A stretch of DNA of 64,000 nt from Paramoeba atlantica (GCA_977017575.1 CDRNVI010000177.1:1-64000); one strand, 5' to 3'; shown: positions 47,590 to 58,959, numbered from the stretch's first letter. Notes: generated from the sequence alone by a model not told the origin. Translations and numbers: made by a program.

Positions 47590-50500
47590 ATGAATGTTGG
47601 AAATACCTCATTCTCACTTGAAAAAGGGTCTACATGTTGTAAAACACATTAATGTTACAGAAAAGGATGCAGAACAAACCATTGCAAAACCTCTTGATAA
47701 AAGACCAGTAAAACTTCACCAAAAGAAGTCAGATGAAAGAATGTATAAAGATAAATTGGTCACTCCAAAACTACAGCCTCAAGAGGACTGCCATGGAATG
47801 GCAAAACACATGTGCAATCAAGGAGGTTAGGGATTCTCAGAAGAAACAGCATCAATGTTCTTTAGCAAATATTCTGTTGAGAGATGATCAGAAAAATCTG
47901 GAAGAAGATGAAAAGATGATTCCAGAGGAATATGAGGAGTTCACAAAGAAAACTGACCTCACTCTTAGTGATCTCAATCTTGATCAAATGATTCAACTCT
48001 GTAAACTCTTTGAAAAATACAAAGAAATGTGGGACATACTTAGCAATGCTCCAATCATGCATACAGATGCAACAGAGTTCAAAATTGAACTTAAAGATGA
48101 AACTCAAGAGCCTTTTAGATGAGCTTATTATATAAAGGAGACAGTCAAAAGGACAATTGAAGAGAATCAAATCCAAGAGATGGCCAAGAGAAGAGTCATC
48201 CAATCATCAAATTCACCATGTGAGTGGCAAAAAAGCAAATGAAAAAGTCTGATTCTGTGTGGATTACAGAGAATTAAATGAAAGGACTAAGAAATGGAGT
48301 TATCCAATACCAAAAAAATTAATGATGTGTTGTCATACCTGGGTGAATCCTCATTCTTTTCAACATTGGATATGACTGCAGCATTTTAGTCAATCCCAAT
48401 CCAAGAGGAGGACAAGGGAAAAATGGCTTTTGTTCACAATTCAGGCTGTGGGAATGGAATTCAATGCCATTTGGATTAACAAATGCTCTGGCAACACAGC
48501 AACATTTTATAGATACAATACTTGCTGGCTTGCAATGATATATATCTGTATTAATTATGTTGATGACATAGTTATCTTCTCAAAAACCTTTGAGAAACAT
48601 ATTCAATCACTAGTAGAGAAAGTGCTGGATAGATTAAAGGAAAATAAGTTGCAAATTAACCTGAGTAAAGTGGTGAAAGATCTTTCACATTACTTGGATA
48701 TACAGCAACAAAGGATGGAATTTTGGCTAATGACAAGAAAGTCAAGGTTATAAAACATTTTCCACAACCAACCAATCAAAAGGAATTACAATCACTCTTA
48801 GGATTGGTTAGTTGGTGTAGGAGATTCATCCACAATTGTTCTCAAAAAACATACCACCTTCAAGAATTACTGCTACAACCATTATTTGAATGGGTTAAGG
48901 AGGCAGATAATGAATTTCAGGAAATGAAGGAAACAATTGCAAGAATACCAATGCCAAATTTCAGAACAACATTCTATATTCATGTGGACACATCAAAAAA
49001 TGGTTATGATTCAATACTGACACAACACCCTGATGATCCTCTTGATAAACCAGCACCAAAAAGGTCAGGAATACCAAAAAAGCACAAAATAGTCGCTTTC
49101 ACAAGTCTGGCTTTGCCAAAACACAATAAAAATATACAAATTCTGAACAAGAATGTTATGAGGCTTACTGGGCAATTAACAAGTTTAAGAAATTCATTAT
49201 GGGAAGAGATGTGGTGATTTTTAGTGAGCACCAGAGTCAACAGTCAAACTGTGCAACTCCACAGTAAGCAAACAAGAAGCAAACTTATCTGTGGGTGGCT
49301 GCTGGAAATAGCAGCAGTTGCAAGTCAAATTCTACACCAACCTGGGAAAACACTGGTTATTCCTGATACACTCAGTTGAGCACATCATGTATCCTATCAA
49401 GAGGAAGATGCTCAAACTCCAATTAAGAAGTCCTGGAGAGACTGGGAGTTAAAAATGTGGAAAACAAAACAACATTTTAACAAACAAAAAATGGCAATAT
49501 TGAAGCTCTGTTCTCTCTCAAAAACCTGTCATAGGGTAGATGAGTCCACCAGAGATGGAAAGGAGTTATTGGCTAAAATGGGTCAGTGCACAGAAAGCAT
49601 GGGTCAGCTTGGTGGCCAATCTGCTCAAGGAAGGAGCAGGGGACTCTCTCAAGGATGACTATCTGGGATAGCTGTTGGGTCAGCTTCATGTAAGACACTG
49701 GGCAGTGTGATGGGTTAGCTTCAGACAATTCCCAGCAAGACTGAGTGTAATGACATTTCTGACTCTGGAAGTGAGGATGAATTTAGGTCAAGTACACAAC
49801 CAGGTGAACCTACCAGAGTTCATACAGTGCCTGAAATACAACCTCTTATAAATAAGGAGCCAGAAGGAGCAAAACTGTCAGATACTGGTGCTGGCCACAC
49901 TGGATCTGAGAATCAGAATGATTCAGAAAAACAATGGATCATAAAGGACCAAGAACAATACTGGAGCAATATGAAGGATCAATTTTGTCAGAATGAGAAA
50001 TTTGATCTTAATTAGAGAATACCTGAGTTTTGTAAAGACATTCAGAAATTATTGGAAACAAGGTGACATTATTGTCTCAATAATACATATACCCATATCT
50101 TATCAATTGTGGATGCCTTCACAGGGTACTTTTCATTATTTCCGCTGAAAGCTGTCATCACAAAAGAGATGGCACAATGCCTCTTGAAATATGTTACAAT
50201 CCATTCAATGCCACCGGAAATAGTGACTGATGGAGGGGCCCAGAAAGAACTCTTTGTGGAATTGACACAAATCTGGGGAACACACCATGCAAAGGTCTCC
50301 CTCTATAACCACAAAGGAAATGGCAAAGTGGGAACAATTCATTCACCTGTTAAAAACATGATGAGGGCTTTATGTCCAGAAATATCAAAGGGACTGTGGG
50401 ATTTGCTCCTTCCAATTGGTGGAATTTGCTTACAATACCCAAGTTCATTCTGTAACAAAACAAAAACCTTTCATGTTACAATTTGGTCGAATACCAACAT

Positions 50501-50620
50501 ATCCAATCAATGTTACACTGGGAACATCAAACCCAAAATTGGTTACTTCAGATGAATATGTGGCTAATGTGAGGGATAAGATGTTAGAAATCTTTCAACT
50601 GGTAAATGAAAAATGAAGAG
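47590..50620 (+). pseudogene. Old gypsy pol region: RT, RNase H, integrase remnants
   Basis: Reverse transcriptase is recognised from YVDDIVIFSKTFEKHI near 48560 and the following LLGLVSWCRRFIHNCSQKT connection. RNase H is recognised from FYIHVDTSKNGYDSILTQ near 48975. The integrase core is recognised from VDAFTGYFSLFPLKA near 50110 and PPEIVTDGGAQKE near 50210. This is a broken fossil; the region 46203-47589 before it presumably held gag, but no motif remains. Confidence 0.85.
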
Positions 50621-51203
50621 ATTCCAAGGAACAAAGAGTTGATGACTATAATGCTCATCAAAGAACTCAAATTCTATCGGTTGGAGACTGAGTCCTTCTT
50701 CTAAATCATGAAAAAAGGAAGAAATTTAACCAAAAATTCAATCCAAGGACACAAGGTGATGTCCATATGATAACTGAGGTTGTTTCAGCTCAAATATATC
50801 GATTAAGGAATCTCAAAACAAGATGGATTCTTCCACAACCTGTTCATGGAAGTGAATTAATATGAAAGGGTTGAGATTGAAAAGGAACAAAACCTGATAA
50901 AGGAGAAAGAACTCCCACCAGGAGATGGATGAAGAAGTCTGAGATATAGAATTATCTCAGAAAGAGAATTTGATGGTTATCAACAATATTGTATGGAAAT
51001 CCAACCACCTACTGGAAGAAAATGACATGAGTGGTGAGAGAAAGAACACCTGGGAGGTACAAAAGAGTTGAAAGATTACCTCAAGGCAAAGAAGCCTCAA
51101 AAAGGTTATTGGTGGCAGACTGATCAATAATGGGTGGATTTTCCCTGTAAGAACTTTGAATTTTGTTCAGAACTGACAAAGCTGCGCTCAAAACTCTGCT
51201 TGC

Positions 51204-51213
51204 AAGGGGGGGG
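51204..51213 (+). promoter_or_regulatory. Polypurine tract of the old gypsy element
   Basis: The purine run aagggggggg sits immediately before the TG of the 3' LTR. Confidence 0.78.
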
Positions 51214-51421
51214 TGTAAATAATTAAATATCCAAATATGGAATATTATAAATATGTATAACACCTTTATTTGAATCCTTGTTGAATTCAGTTCAACTGAT
51301 TGCAGTTCATTGTTGTCAACATCCTGTCACTGTGTTCTCTCCTCTCTACTCTCTCACTTGTTGATTTCCCAGTTTCTCAACTGTGCTTCTTTGAAACCTC
51401 AGAAATAAAACAAAATCTACA
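51214..51421 (+). repeat. 3' LTR of the old gypsy element
   Basis: It is 208 bp and runs from TG to CA, partner of 45982-46202. Confidence 0.85.
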
Positions 51422-52951
51422 AAGGATTGCTTCATCCAAGAAAGCTTCACAACAAAAAAAAAACAAGATGTCACATAAAAACAAAAAGGAAAAAGGAAAT
51501 GGAAATGGATATAAAAATAAAAAATAATATCGACAAGAGAGTGAGCCAGGCTGAGAAAAAAATAATCATAACAACAATAAATAACAACAATAATAAAATA
51601 ACAAAATAACAACAACAATATTCCAAACAAAGTACACTATTGGGGAGAATCAAACAAAACAACAACAGCAACATTCACAACAGACTCTTTGCCAACAAAC
51701 ACTTTCAGGGTGAAATCATTCCAAACAGTTTTAAATAATATATGTGACACAACCAAAAAACCTAGAATAAAGAAAGAAACAACAATCCATAAAAATAACC
51801 CAAACAGTAATTCTCTCTCAAAGATAAGTTGAGGATCCAAACTTTTAAACAACTCTCCCAACAACATCTCAACCAACCAACAAAAGAAAACCAAATAATA
51901 ATAAAAGCAAACATAACAAAAAAAACCTTTTTTGAAGAAAAAAAAGAATAGGTCACACAAGTTCCAACAAACACAAGCAAGAAAAAACAGTCCAAAAAAC
52001 TCACATCAGTAATTATTCAATCCCTCACCTCACTCTTGTTCCCTTTTGGAGGGGGATATCTTTTTTTTTTGAATTTCATTCAAGAAAACAAAAAAAACCT
52101 AACTCTCAGATTCTCCATCAACCCTCTGGCTCTCTGGTAACAAAAAAGAGAAGTAACCCACCAAAGAAAAGAAGAAATAAGAAAAAGAAAGCACAAAAAA
52201 ACAGGAAAAGGAAAAAGAAAAAAAGAAAAAAAGAAAGAAAACAAAAAAAGAAAGAAAAAAAAAGAAAGAAAAAAAAGAAAGAAAAAGAAAGAAAAAAAAG
52301 AAAGAAAAAGAAACCACAACTCGAAGCAACATATTTAACCCAATCATGATCACAGTGACCTATGAAAGAAGAGAAAAAAAGAGAAAAGGAAAAAGAGAAA
52401 GGAAAAGAAACAAAAAGAGAGAAAAAAAAGGGAAGAAAAAAAAGGGAGAAAAGAAGGGAGAAAAAAAGAGAAGTAAGGAAAAAAGAAAAGAGATGATGGC
52501 AAGAACAAAAACAGAAAACTAGAGTGGGGAAGGTGCAACACTCTTTTTTTAGCCACAAAAAAAAGATTTTGGGGTTTCACAATTTTTTTTACCCTTTGTT
52601 TTTTTTGTTTTTTTTGTTTCCTTTCAATCCTTTTTGCATCTCCCAAGTCTTGGTCATGTTTCACAAAGACACTATCACACTCATCATCAAGACAAAAAAA
52701 AACACTCAAACAGAAGGGATTGAAGAAAATTGGAACAAAAAGATGAAGAAAAATGAAAAAATTCAATATGTGGGAATTGAACCTGTCAGGTGAATAGATG
52801 GTTCTTGCCCTTCTCCTTACTCTCCTAGGTTCGAAAAAGAAGTCTTTCAATCCTCCTCCAAAGAAGAGAAGACAAAAATAGAAGACATTATTTGAAAAAT
52901 AACAAACCAAAGTCACCAGGGTTACCAAAATGAACCTAGGATTTTCATACT
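51422..52951. other. Purine-rich region without a recognised gene
   Basis: The plus strand is A/G-rich, including long aaag/aaaag arrays at 52195-52480. Read on the minus strand these arrays look like the pyrimidine-rich introns of the LRR gene further right. A minus-strand piece near 52620-52700 encodes DDECDSVFVKHDQDLG and resembles a piece near 54860-54910, so both may be parts of a duplicated minus-strand gene. No family is recognisable. Confidence 0.4.
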
Positions 52952-52987
52952 CTCTGGGTGCTAATTTGAAAATTCATACCCAAAGAG
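52952..52987. repeat. Short dispersed palindrome H1, copy 1
   Basis: ctctgggtg...catacccaaagag forms an imperfect hairpin around ctaatttgaaaatt. It is a diverged copy of the perfect one at 56293-56326. Confidence 0.8.
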
Positions 52988-54225
52988 TATAAGTTTTCTT
53001 CCTTGAGGTCATTTGAGCGTTGCTTGGATCACCACTGATAGGGAAAGAACCAAAATAACACTTCTTCATCCATTCAAGAACGAAAGTTCTTTTTATGGTT
53101 ATCCAATAAGTTGATTGTTTCAACAAAAAAAAAGATCAAAAGAGATAAGTTCTCTGGTCAAAAAAAATGAGAAAAAGGAGGCAAAAAGAAAAGATCAGAA
53201 GAGTAAGATAAAGGAAATAGGGGAAATAAAATGGAAACAAACAAAAAAAAATCTAATGATAAAGAAAAAAGAAAAAAGAACCCTAGTAAGCTGATAGTCT
53301 CACAGCTTAACCATTTCAGTCAGGTCCCATTTCTCTCAAAGCTCTTCTTTCTCAAAAGACAAAGGAATGCCAAATCAAAGGTTCCCAACATTGAACTGGG
53401 GTGAGTCATAAAATAATTGAAGAAATAATTGAAATTCTCAAGGGTCCACCAGGTTTAATCCTCTTATAACATCAAAGAGAAAAGGGTTGTTTGAACAAAT
53501 CAAAAGAACTTTTTAACTTGTTTATAACACTCTTTACAATCTTTTCAATTTGTTTTGCCTTTCTTGATCTTGAATGTTAATCACAAATAAATTATTAAAA
53601 GCCAAGTACAAAGTGGAGACATTATACAAAGAGGAAAGCAATTATCCCTTTTAAAAGAAAAGAAAAGAAAAAAAGTTAGTTTTTTTGATTAAAAAAAACA
53701 AAAAACAAAAAAAAACATCATCATCACAACAAAACACCAAAACCCCTCCCTCCACCACAGGTATTCAACAAAACCAAATAACCATAACCCAAATATCCAC
53801 CCAAGAAACAACCACCTATAAACAACTGCCAACAAATAACAAATAACAAACAACAAAACAACAAAACAACAAACAACAATTCCCCCCCCACAAACAATGC
53901 ACAATACTCCAGGAACAACAAAACACAAAATAAAGAAGCTCCCTTCATTCAAAAGGAAAGTCAATGAATTTTAAAAAAAACAAAGGGGAAAGAAAGGAGG
54001 GAAGGAAGGAAGAGGAAAAAGAGAAAGGAGGAAAAGAGGGGGGAAAACAAAAGAGATAAAAAAGAAAAAGGGAAAGTAAAAAAGGGAGAAAAAGGAGAAA
54101 GATAAGAAAGAAACAAGAGGAAGAGAAGGAAAAACCTCTGATTGAAAGCAAATCAAGCAAGGGAAAAAAGAACCTTGGATGTGTGGTCTCAAGTCTCTCA
54201 GCAAGAATTGTATCATAAGAAGAAA
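52988..54225. other. A-rich non-coding stretch
   Basis: Apart from palindrome H2 (53486-53530) this is A-rich sequence, including an aac-repeat block at 53820-53880. Open frames on the minus strand (for example 53689-53964) consist of translated simple sequence and are not credible genes. Confidence 0.45.
53486..53530. repeat. Short dispersed palindrome H2, copy 1
   Basis: gttgtttgaacaaat...aacttgtttataacac is an imperfect hairpin of about 45 bases. Related copies are at 54230-54275 and, inverted, at 62404-62452. Confidence 0.8.
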
Positions 54226-54229
54226 AAGA

Positions 54230-54275
54230 GTTGTTTGAACAAATCAAAAAAACTTTTAATTTGTTCATAAAACTC
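54230..54275. repeat. Short dispersed palindrome H2, copy 2
   Basis: gttgtttgaacaaatc...aatttgttcataaaactc is the second copy of the hairpin at 53486-53530. Confidence 0.82.
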
Positions 54276-54297
54276 AAAAATTGTTACCTAACTAACA

Positions 54298-54542
54298 GAA
54301 AAAGAAAAAAAAAAAGAAAATGAAAAGAAAGAAAAAGAAAAGAGAAAAAAAAAGAAAAAAGAAAGAGGAAAAGGAGAAAAAAGAAAGAAAAAGAAAAAGA
54401 GAAAAAGAAAAGAGGGAGAAAAAAAAGGAGAAAAAAAAGGAGAAAAAAAAAGAAAAAAGAAAAAAGAAAAGAAAAAGAAAAAGAAAAAAAAGAAAAAGAG
54501 AAAGAGAAAAAGAAAAGAAGAAAAAGAAAAAAAGAAAAAGAA
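54298..54542. repeat. Polypurine tract (about 245 bases)
   Basis: This is almost uninterrupted A/G made of aaaag, aaaaag and aaagaggag words. On the minus strand it would be a pyrimidine tract like those in the LRR gene introns. Long mirror-like purine tracts of this kind can also form triplex DNA. Confidence 0.85.
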
Positions 54543-54890
54543 CCAACAAAAAGATAGAGACTTTTGTGGTGTGTGCAGGGGAGGGGGGGAGGTTGTGTGT
54601 TACTCTCAAGAACATCAATATGATCTGCCAGTTTCTCATCACACTCTTTCTGAGCATTTCAATCTTCTTCTCTCTCTTCTTCTGTTGTTCCTTTGAGGCT
54701 TTTCTTGGAGTTCTCAGAAACTGAATCAACATCATCAGTATTCTTCTCATCACCCACTTTCTTTTCATCATCATTCACTCGATTTTCGATCTCCTGATGA
54801 CTCTTCACTGCTGTCACCATCTTGTTTGCTCTTTTTTGGGAGGAGAAATAAAGCATCTTCTCCAAGTCTTGGTCACGTTTCACAAAGACA
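54543..54890 (-). pseudogene. Possible exon or gene fragment, acidic/coiled protein
   Basis: On the minus strand, 54883-54659 encodes KRDQDLEKMLYFSSQKRANK followed by a Glu/Asp/Lys-rich, probably coiled or disordered stretch. The piece near 52620-52700 (FVKHDQDLGDAK) resembles it, and the DNA also matches (caagtcttggtca-gtttcacaaagaca). I do not recognise a family. It could be an exon of an unidentified minus-strand gene or a decayed duplicate. Confidence 0.35.
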
Positions 54891-55159
54891 ACACATCACA
54901 CTCATCATTGAGATAGAACACTTGAGAACTACAGTTGAAAGTTCCATACACATCCTGGATGTTCCTTCAGAGGCTTTGAAAATCTTTGAGCTTGAACAGA
55001 ACAATCCCACAAACAAACAAAAAACAAAATCACCAAAAAGACACCACCACAAAAAACAAAACTTAGACTGGAAAAAAAGGAGGGTGGTTTTGGGGAGGGG
55101 TGGTTCAATTCCCACAAAATTTTCCTTTTTTTTTTTGACTTTTTTTTTGTTCAGTGAAA

Positions 55160-55212
55160 GCATTGATTGGGGTTTGGTTTGGGCGGGTTTGGTTTGGGCG
55201 GGTTTGGTTTTT
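55160..55212. repeat. Minisatellite, about 16 bp unit
   Basis: Three units of ggtttggtttgggcgg follow one another at the end of a T-run. Confidence 0.82.
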
Positions 55213-55685
55213 TTTTCGAAGTGAGGGGTTGGTTGTGGAGAGTTGTCTTCGAAAAATGAGAAACACTCAATGCAAGATGAATCTCCTTTCTGTGTCTCAA
55301 ATATGTGTAAAACTTGGGATGCGCATCCTGTTGTTCTGGATTCTGAGCAAATTCGTGTGTGATGAAAAAGAAGAGGATCAAGTTGAGTGATTCTCAGGCG
55401 GCAATTTTGAGCGGTCCTCAATGCAATTGGATTATTATTATTTAGCTTTGCCCCAACACACCAATAGACACTTCACTGAACTGAGCCAACTTTTTCCAAA
55501 AAACACAGGTTTCTTCATCCCCCTCCTTGACTTGACCCAACACACACACACACACAAAAACTCAAAACAAAAACTCAAAACACAAAAAAAACAAAAACCA
55601 ATCAAAAACAATCAAAAACAACCAAACCAAAACAAAACAAAGTAATCCCTTCTTGTGTGATTGATCGATAAATACAACTACTACT

Positions 55686-56212
55686 ATGGCTTCTGTGGTT
55701 CAATTTTCTGATGAATGTATCCTCTCTATTGCTCAGTCTGTCAAATCTGGGAAGTCAAAAGGGGTGTATCTTCTTGATCAACAACATGGAAAATGTTGAA
55801 CTGAATTATCATGATTTATCAAAAAGTGGGGATGTGGTGGATGGACAAACAGAAAATGAACTGAATTCACAAAACTCATCTCCCAAGAGACAAATGTGCA
55901 TATGGATTGACTCACATCAAAAATACATCTCTCCTTCTGATCACATGTGAAAGGAGTAAATTAGTATTTGTGATGTGGGCACCATACAAGAGCTAAAATC
56001 AAAAGAAAAGATGGTTGTTTCTTTTACTGCAAATGGAATTGTTGGAAAGATTGGAGAAGGTGGAATTTCTTGTTAACTTCAGGGTGGTTCAGTTGCATCT
56101 GTTGATTGTGATGAAAGTTTTGGAACATGCATTGGCACAATCTACAATGAAGTGAGAAAAAAGAAAGAGGAAATAACCCCTAATAAAAATTTAGTTCACT
56201 AAAAGTGTGCAA
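55686..56212 (+). pseudogene. Unidentified broken host gene
   Basis: An ATG at 55686 follows a TATA-like gataaatac at 55669-55677 and opens 38 codons (MASVVQFSDECILSIAQSVK) to a TGA at 55797-55799. The +1 frame then continues with protein-like sequence: VELNYHDLSKSGDVVDG, RQMCIWIDSHQKYISPSDHM, VGTIQELKSKEKMVVSFTAN, GIVGKIGEGGIS, SVASVDCDESFGTCIGTIYN. This second part contains a TGA near 55948, a TAA near 55957 and a TAA near 56072, and ends with TAA at 56200-56202. The regular amino acid mix contrasts with the simple-sequence frames around it. One frameshift and three stops suggest a pseudogene. I recognise no family. Confidence 0.45.
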
Positions 56213-56292
56213 AAAGTTGCTGTTTTTTTTTAGTTTTTCTTTGTTGTTTGCCTCACATTTCATTGGTATTTTTGTTGGTATTTTATCATTCT

Positions 56293-56326
56293 CTCTGGGT
56301 ACTAATTTGAAAATTTGTACCCAGAG
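56293..56326. repeat. Short dispersed palindrome H1, copy 2 (perfect arms)
   Basis: ctctgggtac and gtacccagag are exact reverse complements around a 14-base AT-rich loop. The diverged sister is at 52952-52987. Confidence 0.9.
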
Positions 56327-56697
56327 AATATGAATTTTACTCAAACTAAGAAACCAAATTAGACCATTGATGTCTCCTTCAAAAAGAAAAAAGAGAATGT
56401 TTTTTTGGTACTGGGATTGGGATGCTTTCAACTGGGTATGACATACTTTCCTTTCCTTTTTTCTTTTTTAAGAAGTGAAAAAAATGAGAAGAAATCAACA
56501 AAGAAGAAAACCACAAAATCAAAACCAATTGAGACTCTTTAAGGCAAACCTCCAGAATTCCAGCAAAAAGGGAAAACCAAAAGAAATCGTGGTTCCACTT
56601 GCATTTTTGTTTTTTGGGGAGGGAGAGTGTTTTTTTTGGGGTCTGTTGTAAAAATGACAAAGCATTAACCCAATAATGGCAATACATAAATAAATTG

Positions 56698-57057
56698 AAA
56701 GAATTTTTTAAAAGTGGACACTTATTTTCCAGGGCCCCTTTGAATGATCCCTCTCTTTGGTTAGTTTTTCGAAGAATGAAGTCTCGAAAACATTTTTTTT
56801 CGAAGGATTATGTTTCGAAACCATTTTTTTTCGAAGAATCATGTTTCGAAAGGTGATTCTTGGAAAAAAATGATTTTGAAACATGATTCTTCGAAAAAAA
56901 ATGGTTTCGAAACATAATTCTTCGAAAAAAAATGTTTTCGAGACTTGATTTTTCGAAAAAAAATGATTTCGAAACTTCATTCTTCGAAAAACTAACCAAA
57001 GAGAGGGACCATTCAAAGGGGCCCTGGAAAATAAGCGTCCACTTTAAAAAAAATTCT
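56698..57057. mobile_element. Foldback element, about 360 bp palindrome
   Basis: The two halves are inverted copies of each other. Both carry agtggac, ttattttccagggcccc, tttgaatg-tccctctcttt and repeated ttcgaa words, and the arms are about 150-170 bp with a short centre near 56865. There is no coding capacity. It directly abuts the CACTA-ended element to the right. Confidence 0.88.
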
Positions 57058-57059
57058 TG

Positions 57060-57317
57060 CACTACGGGGAAAACGCCCCAAAGATGTTTCAAATATGGCG
57101 TCGACAGCCCCTATTCTTTGGACAATTTATTTGATTTGGGAGGAAAACCCGTTTTCCTCCATTTTCGAAAGAAAAATCCAGTTCAGTTTGAAAAAATTCA
57201 AACGGAAAGAAGAGAGCAAAATCACAGGTTTCAGAAATCAAATAAATTGTCCAAAGAATAGGGGCTGTCGACGCCAAGGGCTATTTGAAACATCTTTGGG
57301 GCGTTTTCCCCGTAGTG
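57060..57317. mobile_element. CACTA-ended miniature inverted-repeat element
   Basis: Terminal inverted repeats of about 80 bp are nearly perfect. The left begins CACTACGGGGAAAACGCC at 57060, and the right ends with its complement at 57317. One arm has a few extra bases next to the gtcgacagcccc word. Ends starting CACTA are the hallmark of CACTA (EnSpm) DNA transposons. At 258 bp this is a non-autonomous derivative. The flanking triplets do not match, so the target duplication is lost or the family differs. Confidence 0.85.
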
Positions 57318-57477
57318 TATATTGCATGATGAAAAAAAGAGAAAAAAGGGAATGAAAGAAAAAACAAAAAACAAAAACAAGAGAAAAAGAGAGAGAAAGA
57401 GAAAAAGAAGGGGAAAAGAGAAAAAAACATGATACTAAAATAACAAAGAAATAAAGGGAAAAGAAAAAAGAAAAAGA

Positions 57478-58020
57478 AAACCAACCTCTATTAACACTTT
57501 TCTTTCTGGCAAACAAACTCTAGTTTCTAGGATACCCCCATATTCTTGGGTTCTCTTTTGGGTTGTCTTGTCTGGATTGGCTTGGATTGTCCTGAACAAC
57601 CAACCAACAACCCAACAACCGACCGACAACCAACAACAAGCTCTCAAAAAACACTTCTCTTGGCTCTTTTGAAACAATCAATAACATCCAGCAATAACAA
57701 TAGCAACAACAATCAAAACAATCACATTTATACCAAAATAAAACCTGAACACTACACAGTGAAGAAATGAAACACCAAAAGTTTACAACTCAAAACTCTA
57801 AGAAGAAGGTTTGTAAGTGAAGAAGAAAACAAAATAAAAACAAAATACAAAAACACAAAAACAAACAATTAAACTACTTGACAAAAACACCAAAACAACA
57901 AAATAACAAAATAAAGAGGGGAAAAAAAGAAACCTGTGGTGATGTAACAAGAGTGGCAAACTCCCTCTCCTTGTGAATTGTTGGGTGGGAATAGACTCCA
58001 CTTCTGAGTTCAAGCAAAAT
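57478..58020 (-). other. Candidate minus-strand exons of an unidentified gene
   Basis: Two protein-like stretches end at plausible splice donors followed by pyrimidine tracts on the minus strand. One (about 58010-57933) encodes VESIPTQQFTRRGSLPLLL and ends cag|gtttct. The other (about 57600-57492) encodes QEYGGILETRVCLPERK and ends gag|gttggt. No family is recognised. The case rests on composition and splice-like borders only. Confidence 0.3.
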
Positions 58021-58903
58021 TCACGGTACCTCTTAATATATTAATTAATTCATCATCGCCAAGAAGAAGGAGGTTAAAAGAAGTCAAAAAATAGCCATAT
58101 TCTCCAAATTTCTTGCCAAACTTAACCCCCTTCTTTCTCTTCTTTCCGCAATGGAGTGGAGCACGAAACAAAACGGAGGTCTCTGAACATGCAGCCAGAT
58201 TATTTTAATATCTCATCAGGGACCATCTCGAGAGGTTAGAGAAAGAAAAGAAAGAAAAATTAGTATTCACAATTTTTGAAGAACACCATCAAAAGGGAGA
58301 AAAAGAAAAAGAAGAAAAAGAAAAGTAGAAAGAAAAGAATAAAAGAATAAAAAAGAGTAAAGAGAAAAAAAGAAATCTTGAATGGTCTTTTCCACATTTC
58401 CCCTGAAAAGAGTTTATCAATAGAAAGAAAAAAAGAAAAGGAAAAAGAAAAAGGGAAAGAGGGAAAGAGAAAAGAAAACCCACTCAAAAAACAACAAAAA
58501 TGAAACAAGGGGAAAAGAAAAAAAAAAAAACACAGCAAACACAACGATAAATTGGCCACAAAAGAAAAGAATGTTAACATTGTGTGCGCAAAACCACCAT
58601 CAAAAAAAGTTCTTCTTTTTTCTCATGTTCAATGAAAAAAGCAACACACAACAAGATTCACCAATATCCCTCACCAATGTAATAGTGATCCATCAACAAA
58701 GATTCTTTTGTTCTGGATCAAAGAGCATAACCAAAGGTCAAAAACAACTCTCGATTTAGTCTCTCACCACAATCTAAAAAAGAAAGAAAAGAAATAAGAA
58801 AAGAAAAGAAAGAAAGTAAGAAGAAGAAAATTAGAGAAATATAAGAAAAAAACAAACACCCCATGATTTTTGAAGATTTTGCTGAATTCTTTGTACCCCA
58901 CAC

Positions 58904-58906
<3 letters not shown>
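58021..58906. other. Purine-rich non-coding region
   Basis: Plus-strand aaag-rich tracts (58290-58460 and 58770-58850) alternate with short mixed-composition segments that could hold minus-strand exons. Nothing could be assigned. Confidence 0.4.

Positions 58907-58950
<44 letters not shown>
58907..58950. repeat. (GA)n microsatellite
   Basis: About 22 uninterrupted GA units. Confidence 0.95.
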
Positions 58951-58952
<2 letters not shown>

Positions 58953-58959
58953 GGCGATT

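Larger units (their letters stand above)
45982..51421 (+). mobile_element. Old Ty3/gypsy LTR retrotransposon, heavily decayed
   Basis: The LTRs are about 220 and 208 bp (45982-46202 and 51214-51421) and share aatattataaatatg, cttgttgaattca and gaaa-taaaacaaaatcta. The right LTR starts TGTAAATAAT and ends AAATCTACA, directly preceded by the polypurine run aagggggggg (51204-51213). A TGGTGATGC word next to the left LTR may be the primer site. Internally, reverse transcriptase, RNase H and integrase motifs appear in that order on the plus strand. The LTRs are strongly diverged and AT-shifted. It is an old fossil with many breaks. Confidence 0.88.

Noticed and set aside
51637-51960. 107-residue minus-strand frame with hydrophobic segments
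   Set aside because: The composition follows the surrounding caa/aac-rich DNA. There is no family, no promoter and no conserved pattern, so a membrane protein cannot be claimed.
52765-53330. tRNA genes (ggttcaattcccac near 52780 and 55100, and a ggttaagc word near 53310)
   Set aside because: Only isolated B-box-like or D-arm-like words are present, with no cloverleaf. They may be SINE head remnants.
53689-53964. Hydrophobic minus-strand frame of 91 residues
   Set aside because: It is generated by an aac/aaac repeat block read on the other strand.
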